Shown in pieces: positions 9,671 to 16,664 of a stretch of 64,000 nucleotides of DNA. Position numbers and translations under genes: made by a program. Each line of letters begins with the position of its first letter. The stretch's first letter is position 1. Where the stretch lies: the NCBI GenBank assembly GCA_002399735.1, contig DHEF01000039.1:217136-281135 (forward strand), written 5' to 3'. Under the pieces are notes generated by a model. It worked only from the letters and a program-made list of their open reading frames with translations. It ran no database searches and had not been told where the DNA came from. Source of the stretch: Chitinophagaceae bacterium UBA4857 (GTDB taxonomy: Bacteria; Bacteroidota; Bacteroidia; Chitinophagales; Chitinophagaceae).

Positions 9671-9811
9671 CCCACGCATAACGCGATGATGATAAGTAAA
9701 CAGAACGATACGGTGAAAGTATATAATTCATTTCCACTGGAAATAAATTATATTCCGATCCTATCGGATCACAACAGACGATGAATGGGCATTACTACAG
9801 TAGATAACATA
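9671..9811 (-). repeat. Modular intergenic repeat, copy with GATCC palindrome block
   Basis: Blocks in order: CGCGATGATGATAAG, AACAGAACGAT, AATTCATTTCCACTGGAAAT, the palindromic CGATCCTATCGGATC, ACAACAGACGATGA, and the edge GATAACATAAAAAAA, which runs straight into the terminator of the DUF1080 gene. Confidence 0.7.
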
Positions 9812-9841
9812 AAAAAAGCCGTTGTTAAAACAACGGCCTTA
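9812..9841 (-). terminator. Terminator of the DUF1080 gene
   Basis: GCCGTTG and CAACGGC form a GC-rich stem around TTAAAA, with an A-tract (T on the minus strand) outside. It lies directly beyond the stop at 9846. Confidence 0.75.
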
Positions 9842-9845
9842 GTAA

Positions 9846-10610
9846 TTATAATTTCCTTATTTTAAGGTTTCGGTACCATACTTTATCGCCATGGTCCTGC
9901 AAACTTATTTTACCGTTTTTGTAAGTGCCAAAGCCCGGCATGTCTTTAAACTTGCTGCCCGCAATCATGGTTCTCCAGGCATCGTCCCACATAGTAGTGC
10001 TAACTACTTTGGTGCCGTTTAAATAAAATTCCAGTTTACCTTTTTCCGATTTTATTTCGGCGTGGTTCCATTCTGTAGCCGGCTTAACCGTTTCAGGTGA
10101 GGATGCAATTAAATCATACAAATCACCGGCACGGTGTTTATGTATTTTAGCATCGCTGTGGCGTTCGTTATCCAGCACCTGCATTTCGGGCCCTGTTTGC
10201 CAGCCCCAACGGTACTTGGTAGTATCTTCGTGAATATAAAAAATTACACCGCTGTTGCCACCTTCAGCTACTTTCCAATCGTACTTTAAATGAAAATCGC
10301 CAAATGCTTCATCGGTAACAATATCGCCTCCGGTAGCTATTTGCCAATCGTTGGTTTTAGAGCCGGCATCTAAATGTATGCTGTTGTCATTTACCACCCA
10401 GGCCGTACCTACCGCCTGGCCACCATACTTATGCCAACCTTTGTAGGATTTTCCGTCAAACAATAATTTCCAGCCTTCTTTTTTTTCCTGGGCTGATAAT
10501 GTATTAGGTGTGTTGTTGGAATTCACGGTTGTTTTTTGTGCGTTATTACTGTTACAGGCCAGTAAGGCTGTTGCCACTACAAGTCCTAATCCAATTTTTT
10601 TTGCAAGCAT
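9846..10610 (-). CDS. DUF1080 / 3-keto-disaccharide hydrolase family lipoprotein
   Basis: The frame is longer, but the start at 10610 gives a clean lipoprotein signal (LLAC, Cys19) and avoids overlap with the cytochrome gene; length is then 254 residues. The body is a concanavalin-like jelly roll of the DUF1080 family: GWKLLFDGKSYKGWHKYGG, FHLKYDWKVAEGGNSGVIFYIHED, GPEMQVLDNERH, PATEWNHAEIK, LQDHGDKVWYRNLKIRKL. Members hydrolyse 3-keto-glycosides or glycosides. With the GMC dehydrogenase at 16665 and cytochrome c next door, the likely role is periplasmic cleavage of 3-oxidised sugars. A U-rich leader (10621-10650) precedes the start. Confidence 0.88.
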   Translation of the reverse strand: MLAKKIGLGLVVATALLACNSNNAQKTTVNSNNTPNTLSAQEKKEGWKLLFDGKSYKGWHKYGGQAVGTAWVVNDNSIHLDAGSKTNDWQIATGGDIVTDEAFGDFHLKYDWKVAEGGNSGVIFYIHEDTTKYRWGWQTGPEMQVLDNERHSDAKIHKHRAGDLYDLIASSPETVKPATEWNHAEIKSEKGKLEFYLNGTKVVSTTMWDDAWRTMIAGSKFKDMPGFGTYKNGKISLQDHGDKVWYRNLKIRKL

Positions 10611-10620
10611 ATTTTTTATA

Positions 10621-10650
10621 ATTAAAAAGTAAAAACTAAAAAAGTAAAAC
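10621..10650 (-). repeat. Degenerate U-rich leader word before DUF1080 start
   Basis: Read on the minus strand this is TTTTACTTTTTTAGTTTTTACTTTTTAAT in substance (two imperfect copies of TTTTTACTTTTT), ending 10 bases before the ATG. The same word precedes four other genes in the window. Confidence 0.6.
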
Positions 10651-10660
10651 CACAAGCGCA

Positions 10661-11056
10661 TTACTTTTTTAATAATAATATATAGTCTACAATGGCTTCT
10701 GCATCTTCGGTACTCATGCCACTGTGTTTGGTCATTTGCACGGTGCCCCAAATGCCGGTACTACCATTAATAATACGTTGGGCTACTGCTTTTTTTTCTT
10801 CGGTTGATGCGGAGGCATATTTGTCGGCTATTTCACGATAGCTTGGTCCCATAAATTTATTATCTACCTGATGGCAGGTAACACAATCGTCCTGAGCAAC
10901 CAATGCAAGTCCTTTTAAATAAACGGGGTTGTCAGATAAAGATGGCTCGGCTTTTTTCTCTGTTTCTTTTTTGTCGCCGGAATTGTTATCACTGCCGCCA
11001 CAGGCAATTAATGCAGTTAGGGCAAATAAACAACTACTGATAAATAACTTTTTCAT
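10661..11056 (-). CDS. Lipoprotein c-type cytochrome
   Basis: Starting at 11056 gives 131 residues with a lipoprotein signal (LIAC, Cys19), a low-complexity Lys/Glu linker and a single class I cytochrome c domain: haem motif CVTCH at residues 58-62 and a candidate axial Met near residue 108 in TVQMTKHSGMS, ending EAIVDYILLLKK. It is a periplasm-facing electron carrier. It lies 50 bases upstream of the DUF1080 gene on the same strand, probably in one operon. I infer it accepts electrons from the GMC dehydrogenase complex at 16665-18973. Confidence 0.9.
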   Translation of the reverse strand: MKKLFISSCLFALTALIACGGSDNNSGDKKETEKKAEPSLSDNPVYLKGLALVAQDDCVTCHQVDNKFMGPSYREIADKYASASTEEKKAVAQRIINGSTGIWGTVQMTKHSGMSTEDAEAIVDYILLLKK

Positions 11057-11106
11057 GATGTACAATGAAATATTCTGTTTGATAAAATGTGGTTTCTTAG
11101 TGTGTT

Positions 11107-11153
11107 CCAAAAGTTCAAGAGGTTCAAAAGTTCAATGTTAAAAGCTTCAAGGT
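11107..11153. repeat. Degenerate tandem word upstream of cytochrome gene
   Basis: CAAAAGTTCAAGAGGTTCAA is followed by AAGTTCAATGTTAAAAGCTTCAAGG. The unit is about 9-11 bases (AAAGTTCAAG) repeated four or five times with changes, and it lies about 50 bases before the minus-strand start. Confidence 0.6.
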
Positions 11154-11180
11154 TTCCGGTTGTTATATTATTGGCAGGTG

Positions 11181-11309
11181 TTTTTTTATACTTCCGGCTG
11201 AAGAATATATGGCATCGTCCCTTGCGATCCGATAGGATCGGGATTTAATTTATTTCCGGTGGAAATGAATTAAAGACTCACTCTTCAACTGCAGTACATT
11301 GCCCAACCT
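11181..11309 (+). repeat. Modular intergenic repeat, GATCC-core copy
   Basis: Blocks: T-tract, CATCGTCCCTTGCG joined to ATCCGATAGGATCGGG, ATTTAATTTATTTCCGGTGG, and GCAGTACATTGCCCAA. At 55005 and 36665 the CGTCCCTTGCG block is joined instead to TCGCACACTTGTAC, so the core is exchanged at the same junction. Confidence 0.75.
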
Positions 11310-11338
11310 ACCTATTCGCCGCATCACCATCTCTGTTT

Positions 11339-11374
11339 TTACTATTAACCATTAACTATGAACTATTAGCTACC
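11339..11374. repeat. Degenerate tandem word TATTAACCATTAACTATGAACTA
   Basis: TATTAACCATTAACTATGA is followed by ACTATTAGCTA. This is an ATTAACT-type word of about 8-9 bases repeated imperfectly four times, between the cytochrome start region and the stop of the isomerase gene. Confidence 0.5.
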
Positions 11375-11414
11375 TCTCCAAAGATACTTGCTTTACGCTT
11401 ATTTAATAAATTGC

Positions 11415-12467
11415 TTACAAGCCCAATAATTTTTTATTAAAATTCTCGTCGGTATCAACGGCGGCAAAATCGTCAAAGGCTTTTTCGGTTACCCGTATAA
11501 TATGGTTGTTAATAAATGCCGCACCTTCTTTGGCACCATCTTCGGGGTGTTTAATGCAACATTCCCATTCCATTACCGCCCAGCCATCGTACCCGTATTG
11601 CGTTAATTTGCTGAATATTTTTTTAAAATCAACCTGTCCGTCACCCGGACTACGATAACGGCCTGCACGGTTTAACCAACTTTGGTAACCGCCAAATGTA
11701 CCTTGTTTACCGGTTGGGTTAAACTCCGCATCTTTCACATGAAATGCCTTTATACGTTCGTGGTAAAAATCTATGTACTGTATATAGTCTAATTGTTGTA
11801 ATACAAAATGCGATGGGTCGTATAGCAAACAAGCCCTTGGATGATTGTTTACTTCCTTTAAAAACATCTCATAGGTTTCGCCATCAAATAAATCTTCACC
11901 TGGATGAATTTCGTAACAAACGTTTACGCCACATTCATCAAAGTAATTTAATATAGGCAACCAGCGATTGGCTAGTTCTTTAAAACCAGCTTCTACTAAT
12001 CCTGCAGGGCGTTGCGGCCAGGGATGAAACGTATGCCATAACAAAGAGCCACTGAAAGTGGCATGTGCAGTAAGTCCTAAGTTTTGCGAAGCCTTAGCTG
12101 CATATTTTAATTGCTGCACGGCCCATTGTGTACGGGCAGTTGGATTCTTTTTTACTTCATTAGGTGCAAAAGCATCAAACAAATCATCATAAGCCGGGTG
12201 TACGGCTACTAGCTGTCCTTGTAAGTGTGTTGACAGCTCACTTATTTGTAAGCCCTGCTCCAGTATTAAACCTTTAATATCATCTGCATAGGTTTTACTT
12301 TCCGCTGCTTGTTGCAGGTTAAAAATAGCAGGGTCGTTGGTTGGTATTTGTACAGCTTTAAAACCTAAGTCAGCAGCCCATTTACAAATATCGGGCAAGG
12401 TGTTAAACGGCGCTTTATCGCTTAAAAACTGCGCTAAAAATATACCGGGGCCTTTAATTGTTTGCAT
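11415..12467 (-). CDS. Sugar phosphate isomerase/epimerase family (xylose isomerase-like TIM barrel)
   Basis: 350 residues without a signal peptide, so cytosolic. Features of the AP endonuclease 2 fold: GFKAVQIPTND, HATFSGSLLWH, the metal-binding Glu/His series (CYEIHPGEDLFDG, LLYDPSHFVLQQ, AFHVKDAEF) and the final AVMEWECCIKHPEDG. Family members isomerise or epimerise sugars or their keto forms. It lies 41 bases downstream of the Gfo/Idh/MocA gene on the same strand, so the two probably act in sequence on a keto-sugar. A U-rich leader word precedes the ATG. Confidence 0.88.
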   Translation of the reverse strand: MQTIKGPGIFLAQFLSDKAPFNTLPDICKWAADLGFKAVQIPTNDPAIFNLQQAAESKTYADDIKGLILEQGLQISELSTHLQGQLVAVHPAYDDLFDAFAPNEVKKNPTARTQWAVQQLKYAAKASQNLGLTAHATFSGSLLWHTFHPWPQRPAGLVEAGFKELANRWLPILNYFDECGVNVCYEIHPGEDLFDGETYEMFLKEVNNHPRACLLYDPSHFVLQQLDYIQYIDFYHERIKAFHVKDAEFNPTGKQGTFGGYQSWLNRAGRYRSPGDGQVDFKKIFSKLTQYGYDGWAVMEWECCIKHPEDGAKEGAAFINNHIIRVTEKAFDDFAAVDTDENFNKKLLGL

Positions 12468-12470
12468 ATG

Positions 12471-12496
12471 TTAAATTAAAAAGTAAAAATTAAAAA
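12471..12496 (-). repeat. U-rich leader word before isomerase start
   Basis: On the minus strand it reads ATTTTTAATTTTTACTTTTT then AATTTAAC and the ATG: the same TTTTTACTTTTTAATTT word as before four other genes. Confidence 0.6.
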
Positions 12497-12508
12497 TGGC
12501 ATTAATCA

Positions 12509-13663
12509 TTAAGGAAAGGGTAGCCACTTTGTTTCGCTCTTACCGCTTTCAATAACGGTGTCAATAAATTGCATACCACGTATACCATCTATAATTCCGG
12601 GATAATCCAAATATTCAGGTGGTGGTGTAATGCCCGCCAATCTTGCCTGTAAGGTTAAGGCAAAATTGCGGTACAGGTTGGCAAAAGCTTCTAAATAACC
12701 TTCGGGGTGGCCTGCCGGTACACGTGTGCTATGTTGCGCATAGCTGCTAACATAACCACCACCGGTGCGTAATTTTTGTGCAGGCGCATCAGGCCATTTT
12801 AAAAATAAAGTATTGCAATCTTCCTGTTTCCACTCCAATCCGCCTTTATCGCCATATACTTGTACGGTTACATTATTTTCTTCACCGGCTGCCACTTGTG
12901 TGGCTAATAATAAACCGCTGGCACCATTGTTAAATTTTAATAATACTGCACCGTCATCGTCCAATTGTCGGTTGGGTACAACAATATTTATATCGGCACA
13001 TAACTTTGTCACCTGCAAATCGGTAATATACTCGGCCAAGTTAAATGCATGCGAACCTATATCACCCATAGCACCGGCTTTACCGCTTTTGCCCGGGTCA
13101 GTACGCCAGGAGGCTTGTTTGTTATCGCCGCCTTCCAAGTATTCCGATAACCAACCCTGCGGATAATATACATGCACCTTACGTATATTACCTAACTTGC
13201 CTTGCAACACTTGTTGGCGAGCTTCCTTTATCATCGGGTAACCGGTATAGGTATGTGTTAAGCAAAATAGCAAACCGGTTTCTTGTACCAATGTTTGCAA
13301 TGTCTTTGCTTCCTCCATATTTAATACAAGCGGTTTGTCCATTACCACATGAAAACCATTTTGCAAAGCCAAGGCTGCCGGTGCATAGTGCATATGGTTG
13401 GGCGTTACTATACTTACAAACTGCATGCGTTGTTCGGCAGGTAATGTTTTTTCTGTGTTAATCATTTCTTCAAAACTGCCATACACTCTTTCCGGGGCTA
13501 ATCCCAAACTATCACCCGTTAGTTTAGATTTTTCAGCACTGCTGCTAAAAGCACCACATACTAATTCAATTTCACCATCCAGGTTGGCTGCCATGCGGTG
13601 TACGGCTCCAATAAAAGATCCCGGGCCGCCACCAACCATGCCCATGCGTAATTTTTGCTTCAT
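12509..13663 (-). CDS. Gfo/Idh/MocA family NAD(P)-dependent oxidoreductase
   Basis: 384 residues. The N-terminal Rossmann fold begins GMVGGGPGSFIGAVHR (residues 7-22), followed by SIVTPNHMHYAPA and MDKPLVLNMEEA with the conserved Lys of the EKP-type motif. The C-terminal half is the GFO/IDH/MocA alpha/beta domain with GDIGSHAFNLAEYIT, where Asp and His are the usual catalytic pair. Such enzymes reduce or oxidise sugar hydroxyl or keto groups. Here it is co-directional with an isomerase and near 3-keto-glycoside genes, fitting cytosolic processing of keto-sugars. Confidence 0.9.
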   Translation of the reverse strand: MKQKLRMGMVGGGPGSFIGAVHRMAANLDGEIELVCGAFSSSAEKSKLTGDSLGLAPERVYGSFEEMINTEKTLPAEQRMQFVSIVTPNHMHYAPAALALQNGFHVVMDKPLVLNMEEAKTLQTLVQETGLLFCLTHTYTGYPMIKEARQQVLQGKLGNIRKVHVYYPQGWLSEYLEGGDNKQASWRTDPGKSGKAGAMGDIGSHAFNLAEYITDLQVTKLCADINIVVPNRQLDDDGAVLLKFNNGASGLLLATQVAAGEENNVTVQVYGDKGGLEWKQEDCNTLFLKWPDAPAQKLRTGGGYVSSYAQHSTRVPAGHPEGYLEAFANLYRNFALTLQARLAGITPPPEYLDYPGIIDGIRGMQFIDTVIESGKSETKWLPFP

Positions 13664-13880
13664 TATATTTTCAATTTTAAAGCGGGTATTAATATTATGC
13701 TAAGGTATAATCATGCTATATATTTATCTGTGTTAGATAAAAAAGTACAGCAATTGGTTAAAATACTAACATCATATTTTCCGCAATCGTTTTTTTGCAA
13801 TAAAAATAGTTCATACAATTGTAATGTAAAACCAAAACATTAAATTTAGCCTTTCTAACGATTAAGGCCACAAATAAATT

Positions 13881-15113
13881 ATGAAGTCATCCACACGTTT
13901 CCAGTTGTCATTTATGATGTTTGTCGAATTTTTTATTTGGGGTAGCTGGTTTGTTACCTTAGGTACTTTTTTAGAGGCAAACTTACAAGCAGACGGAGGC
14001 GCTGCTGCTAAGGTATTTTCAACACAATCATGGGGCGCCATTATAGCGCCGTTTATTATTGGTTTAATTGCAGATAGGTATGTTAATGCCGAACGTATTT
14101 TAGGTGTATTACATTTAGTCGGGGCTGTATTAATGTATCAAATGTATAATGCCGAAAGTGTATCACAGTTTTACCCTTACGTGTTGGGCTATATGATTTT
14201 ATTTATGCCAACCATTGCCTTGGTAAATTCAGTAGCGTTTAATCAAATGAAAAATCCGGAAAAAGAGTTTTCCGTTATACGTATGCTGGGTACCATTGGC
14301 TGGATAGTAGCGGGCTTAACCATCAGTTATATTTTCTTTTGGGATTCCAAAGAAGCTGCTGCAAGCGGACAATTAAAAAATACTTTTTTAATGGCCGGTA
14401 TTGCTTCACTGGTGTTGGGTTTGTATAGTTTTACCCTGCCTAAAACACCACCTAAGTTCAAAGGTGGTAAAGGTGCATCAATAGGCGAATTGCTGGGCTT
14501 GGATGCATTGAAATTATTAGCCAACCGCAACTTTGCTATTTTCTTTGTAGCCTCCATACTTATTTGTATTCCACTGGCATTTTATTACCAGCACACCAAT
14601 TTATTTTTAACCAATGTAGGCGTATCCGAGCCAACCGGTAAAATGGCCATTGGTCAAATGTCCGAAGTAATATTCTTATTATTATTACCGGTTTTCTTTA
14701 AAAAATATGGCTTTAAAAAAACAATATTAGCCGGCATGCTGGCCTGGTGTTTACGTTACCTGTTATTTGCTTACGGTAATGCAGGCGAGTTAAGCTTTAT
14801 GTTAATATTAGGTATTGCCTTACATGGTATTTGTTACGATTTCTTTTTTGTATCCGGTTATATTTATACCGAAACAAAAGCAGGAGAAAAATATAAAAGT
14901 GCTGCTCAAGGGTTAATAACTTTAGCTACTTACGGTGTAGGTATGTTAATTGGTTTTGAAGTAGCAGGTTTAATAAAAGATAGCTATTTAGCGGCTGATG
15001 GTAGCATCGACTGGAAGATGATTTGGATCATTCCGGCATGTATTGCATTAGCTGTATTTTTATTATTCGCTGTTTTATTTAAAGATGAAAAAAAGCTGGT
15101 AGCAGTTAAGTAG
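13881..15113 (+). CDS. MFS transporter, nucleoside:H+ symporter-like, probable sugar uptake
   Basis: 410 residues with about 12 transmembrane segments. The opening RFQLSFMMFVEFFIWGSWFVTLGTFL and PFIIGLIADRYVNAERILG (MFS loop 2-3 motif), with the central SVIRMLGTIGWIVAG, match the NupG-like family that Bacteroidota place in sugar-catabolic clusters. It should import a nucleoside or sugar across the inner membrane by proton symport. It starts 217 bases from the divergently transcribed Gfo/Idh/MocA gene, so both arms of the locus share a control region. A modular repeat begins just at its stop codon. Confidence 0.85.
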   Translation: MKSSTRFQLSFMMFVEFFIWGSWFVTLGTFLEANLQADGGAAAKVFSTQSWGAIIAPFIIGLIADRYVNAERILGVLHLVGAVLMYQMYNAESVSQFYPYVLGYMILFMPTIALVNSVAFNQMKNPEKEFSVIRMLGTIGWIVAGLTISYIFFWDSKEAAASGQLKNTFLMAGIASLVLGLYSFTLPKTPPKFKGGKGASIGELLGLDALKLLANRNFAIFFVASILICIPLAFYYQHTNLFLTNVGVSEPTGKMAIGQMSEVIFLLLLPVFFKKYGFKKTILAGMLAWCLRYLLFAYGNAGELSFMLILGIALHGICYDFFFVSGYIYTETKAGEKYKSAAQGLITLATYGVGMLIGFEVAGLIKDSYLAADGSIDWKMIWIIPACIALAVFLLFAVLFKDEKKLVAVK

Positions 15114-15200
15114 TTTTTTATGAGCCAGGCTGAAGTTCCCTGATGGAGCTTTTGTTGCGTCGCACTCTTGTACTTTCTGTTCGCTAATCAGCAGAAGAAA
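15113..15200 (+). repeat. Modular intergenic repeat after the MFS gene
   Basis: T-tract at the stop codon, then the core GTTGCGTCGCACTCTTGTAC and TTCTGTTCGCTAATCAGCAG. Same order as the copies at 48266 and 58628. Confidence 0.7.
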
Positions 15201-15216
15201 GTCAGGAAGTTTGTAG

Positions 15217-15298
15217 GTGAATAGTCAATAGTGAGTAGTGAATGGCTCCGTCATTGTGATAAATTTACTCACTATTCACAATTGACTACTGACTGAAA
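15217..15298. repeat. Inverted pair of AGTGAATAGTCAATAGTGAGTAG words
   Basis: GTGAATAGTCAATAGTGAGT at 15217-15243 is mirrored by ACTCACTATTCACAATTGAC at 15268-15290. Each arm is itself a degenerate tandem of an AATAGTGAG word, and together they could form a long imperfect hairpin. Confidence 0.6.
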
Positions 15299-15300
15299 AT

Positions 15301-15360
15301 TTATTAACAAACAACCATTAACACCATCCATGATCTATTAACAATGAACGACGAACTAAT
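15301..15360. repeat. Degenerate ATTAACA word upstream of isomerase start
   Basis: TTATTAACAAACAACCATTA is followed by ACACC, CTATTAACAATGAACGACGA and ACTAAT. The word ATTAACAA recurs irregularly, ending a few bases before the start codon at 15367. Confidence 0.45.
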
Positions 15361-15366
15361 AAAAAA

Positions 15367-16266
15367 ATGAGCAATAATCTTAGCAGACGAAAAGCTATTC
15401 AACAATTATCAGCAGGGGCATTAGCAGTAGGTTTAGCACCTGTTGCCAATGCTATGAACCATCCAAAAAATATGGAAACGTTTAATGTGTTAAAAGGAAA
15501 TATAAACCATTCGCTTTGTTACTGGACTTTAAGTTTTATGCCACTGGAAGAGCTTTGTATTGAAGTGAAAAAATGGGGTGTAAAAGCTATTGATTTATTA
15601 ACGCCGAAAGAATTTCCCATTGCTCAAAAACATGGCATTACTTGTTCCATGTGTTATACAGCCGGTAAAATAAGTTTAACAGAAGGCTGGAACAATCCCG
15701 CTAACCACGAGTGGCTGATAAAAGACTTTACAGAAGCTATTCCGTTGGTAGCAGCAGCAGGTTATAAAAACCTGATTTGTTTTAGCGGTAACCGCAACGG
15801 TATGGATGATGTAACCGGTTTAAAAAATTGTGTGGAAGGTTTAAAAAAAATTATGCCTTTAGCAGAAAAACATGGCGTTATTATACAAATGGAATTGTTT
15901 AACAGCCGTGTTGACCATAAAGATTATATGTGCGATAAAAGTGAGTGGGGTGTTGATTTGTGCAAGCAACTAGGCTCAGAAAACTTTAAACTGTTGTATG
16001 ATATTTACCACATGCAAATAAATGAAGGTGATATTATCCGCAGCATACAAAAGAACCACCAGTATTTTGGTCATTACCATACTGCGGGTGTACCGGGCCG
16101 TAATGAAATAGATGAAACGCAGGAATTAAATTATCCGGCCATTATGCGTGCTATTGTAGCTACAGGTTTTAAAGGTTATGTGGCGCAGGAGTTTATTTCT
16201 AAAGGAAAAGATAACGCGGCTAAAGTAGCATCGATACATAAGGGGATACAGATTTGTGATGTATAA
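15367..16266 (+). CDS. Hydroxypyruvate isomerase-like TIM barrel protein with Tat-type signal
   Basis: 299 residues. The N-terminus SRRKAIQQLSAGALAVGLAPVANA is a twin-arginine-like signal ending in an AxA site, so the protein is probably periplasmic. The body matches hydroxypyruvate isomerase / sugar epimerase: CYWTLSFMPLEELCIEVKKWGVKAIDLL, LICFSGNRNG, QMELFNSR, LLYDIYHMQINEGD, GHYHTAGVPGRNEID, GYVAQEFISKG, with Glu, Asp, His and Glu metal ligands in order. A periplasmic isomerase beside a periplasmic dehydrogenase supports an extracytoplasmic sugar-modification step. Confidence 0.85.
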   Translation: MSNNLSRRKAIQQLSAGALAVGLAPVANAMNHPKNMETFNVLKGNINHSLCYWTLSFMPLEELCIEVKKWGVKAIDLLTPKEFPIAQKHGITCSMCYTAGKISLTEGWNNPANHEWLIKDFTEAIPLVAAAGYKNLICFSGNRNGMDDVTGLKNCVEGLKKIMPLAEKHGVIIQMELFNSRVDHKDYMCDKSEWGVDLCKQLGSENFKLLYDIYHMQINEGDIIRSIQKNHQYFGHYHTAGVPGRNEIDETQELNYPAIMRAIVATGFKGYVAQEFISKGKDNAAKVASIHKGIQICDV

Positions 16267-16339
16267 GTGAAGGCAAAAGGTAAAAGGCAAAAGTTGGAAG
16301 CCTAAATGCAGTACTGATTATTAATGGACGTAGAGTCGG

Positions 16340-16420
16340 CAGATGATAGATGGACAGAAAGTACAAGAGTGCGACGCAACAGACGATGATAGTAGTAATG
16401 CTGCTGGGTAAATAATAAAA
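16340..16420 (-). repeat. Modular intergenic repeat
   Basis: GATGGACAGAAAGTACAAGA runs into GTGCGACGCAACAGACGATG and ATAGTAGTAATGCTGCTGGG, then TAAATAATAAAAA. It is the reverse orientation of the copy after 48265. Confidence 0.75.
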
Positions 16421-16610
16421 ATGCTTGAAAAGTTAGTGAAATAAAATGGCCGAAGGCCGATGGCAAACAAGCTTTAAGCTTTTTGCTTTCCGCTTTTAGC
16501 TTTTTGCTTTAGGCTTAACAAAAAAATGCTTGAAAATTAGTGATATAAAATGGCCGCAGGCCGAATGTGAATAAGCGTTTAGCTTTAAGCATTCAGCTTT
16601 AGGCACAAAC
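16417..16610. repeat. Tandem duplication with AGCTTTAAGC hairpin words
   Basis: Two units about 105 bases apart each contain AAAAATGCTTGAAAA, AAAATGGCCG-A/C-AGGCCGA (a small palindrome GGCCGNAGGCC) and an AGCTTTAAGCTTTTTGC-type tail. Similar AGCTTT tails lie at 18985-19050, 36757-36783, 58793-58818 and 63891-63936. Confidence 0.7.
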
Positions 16611-16664
16611 AAAATAATTAATTCCAAAAACTCTCTGAAAGGGGGCTTTTAAAAAACGATCCAC

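Larger units (their letters stand above)
16267..16664. other. Intergenic region packed with repeats
   Basis: This 398-base gap before the GMC gene holds a GGCAAAAGGTAAAAGGCAAAAG word (16270-16296), a modular repeat (16340-16420) and a two-copy AGCTTT-rich tandem (16417-16610). No coding frame is convincing. Confidence 0.6.
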
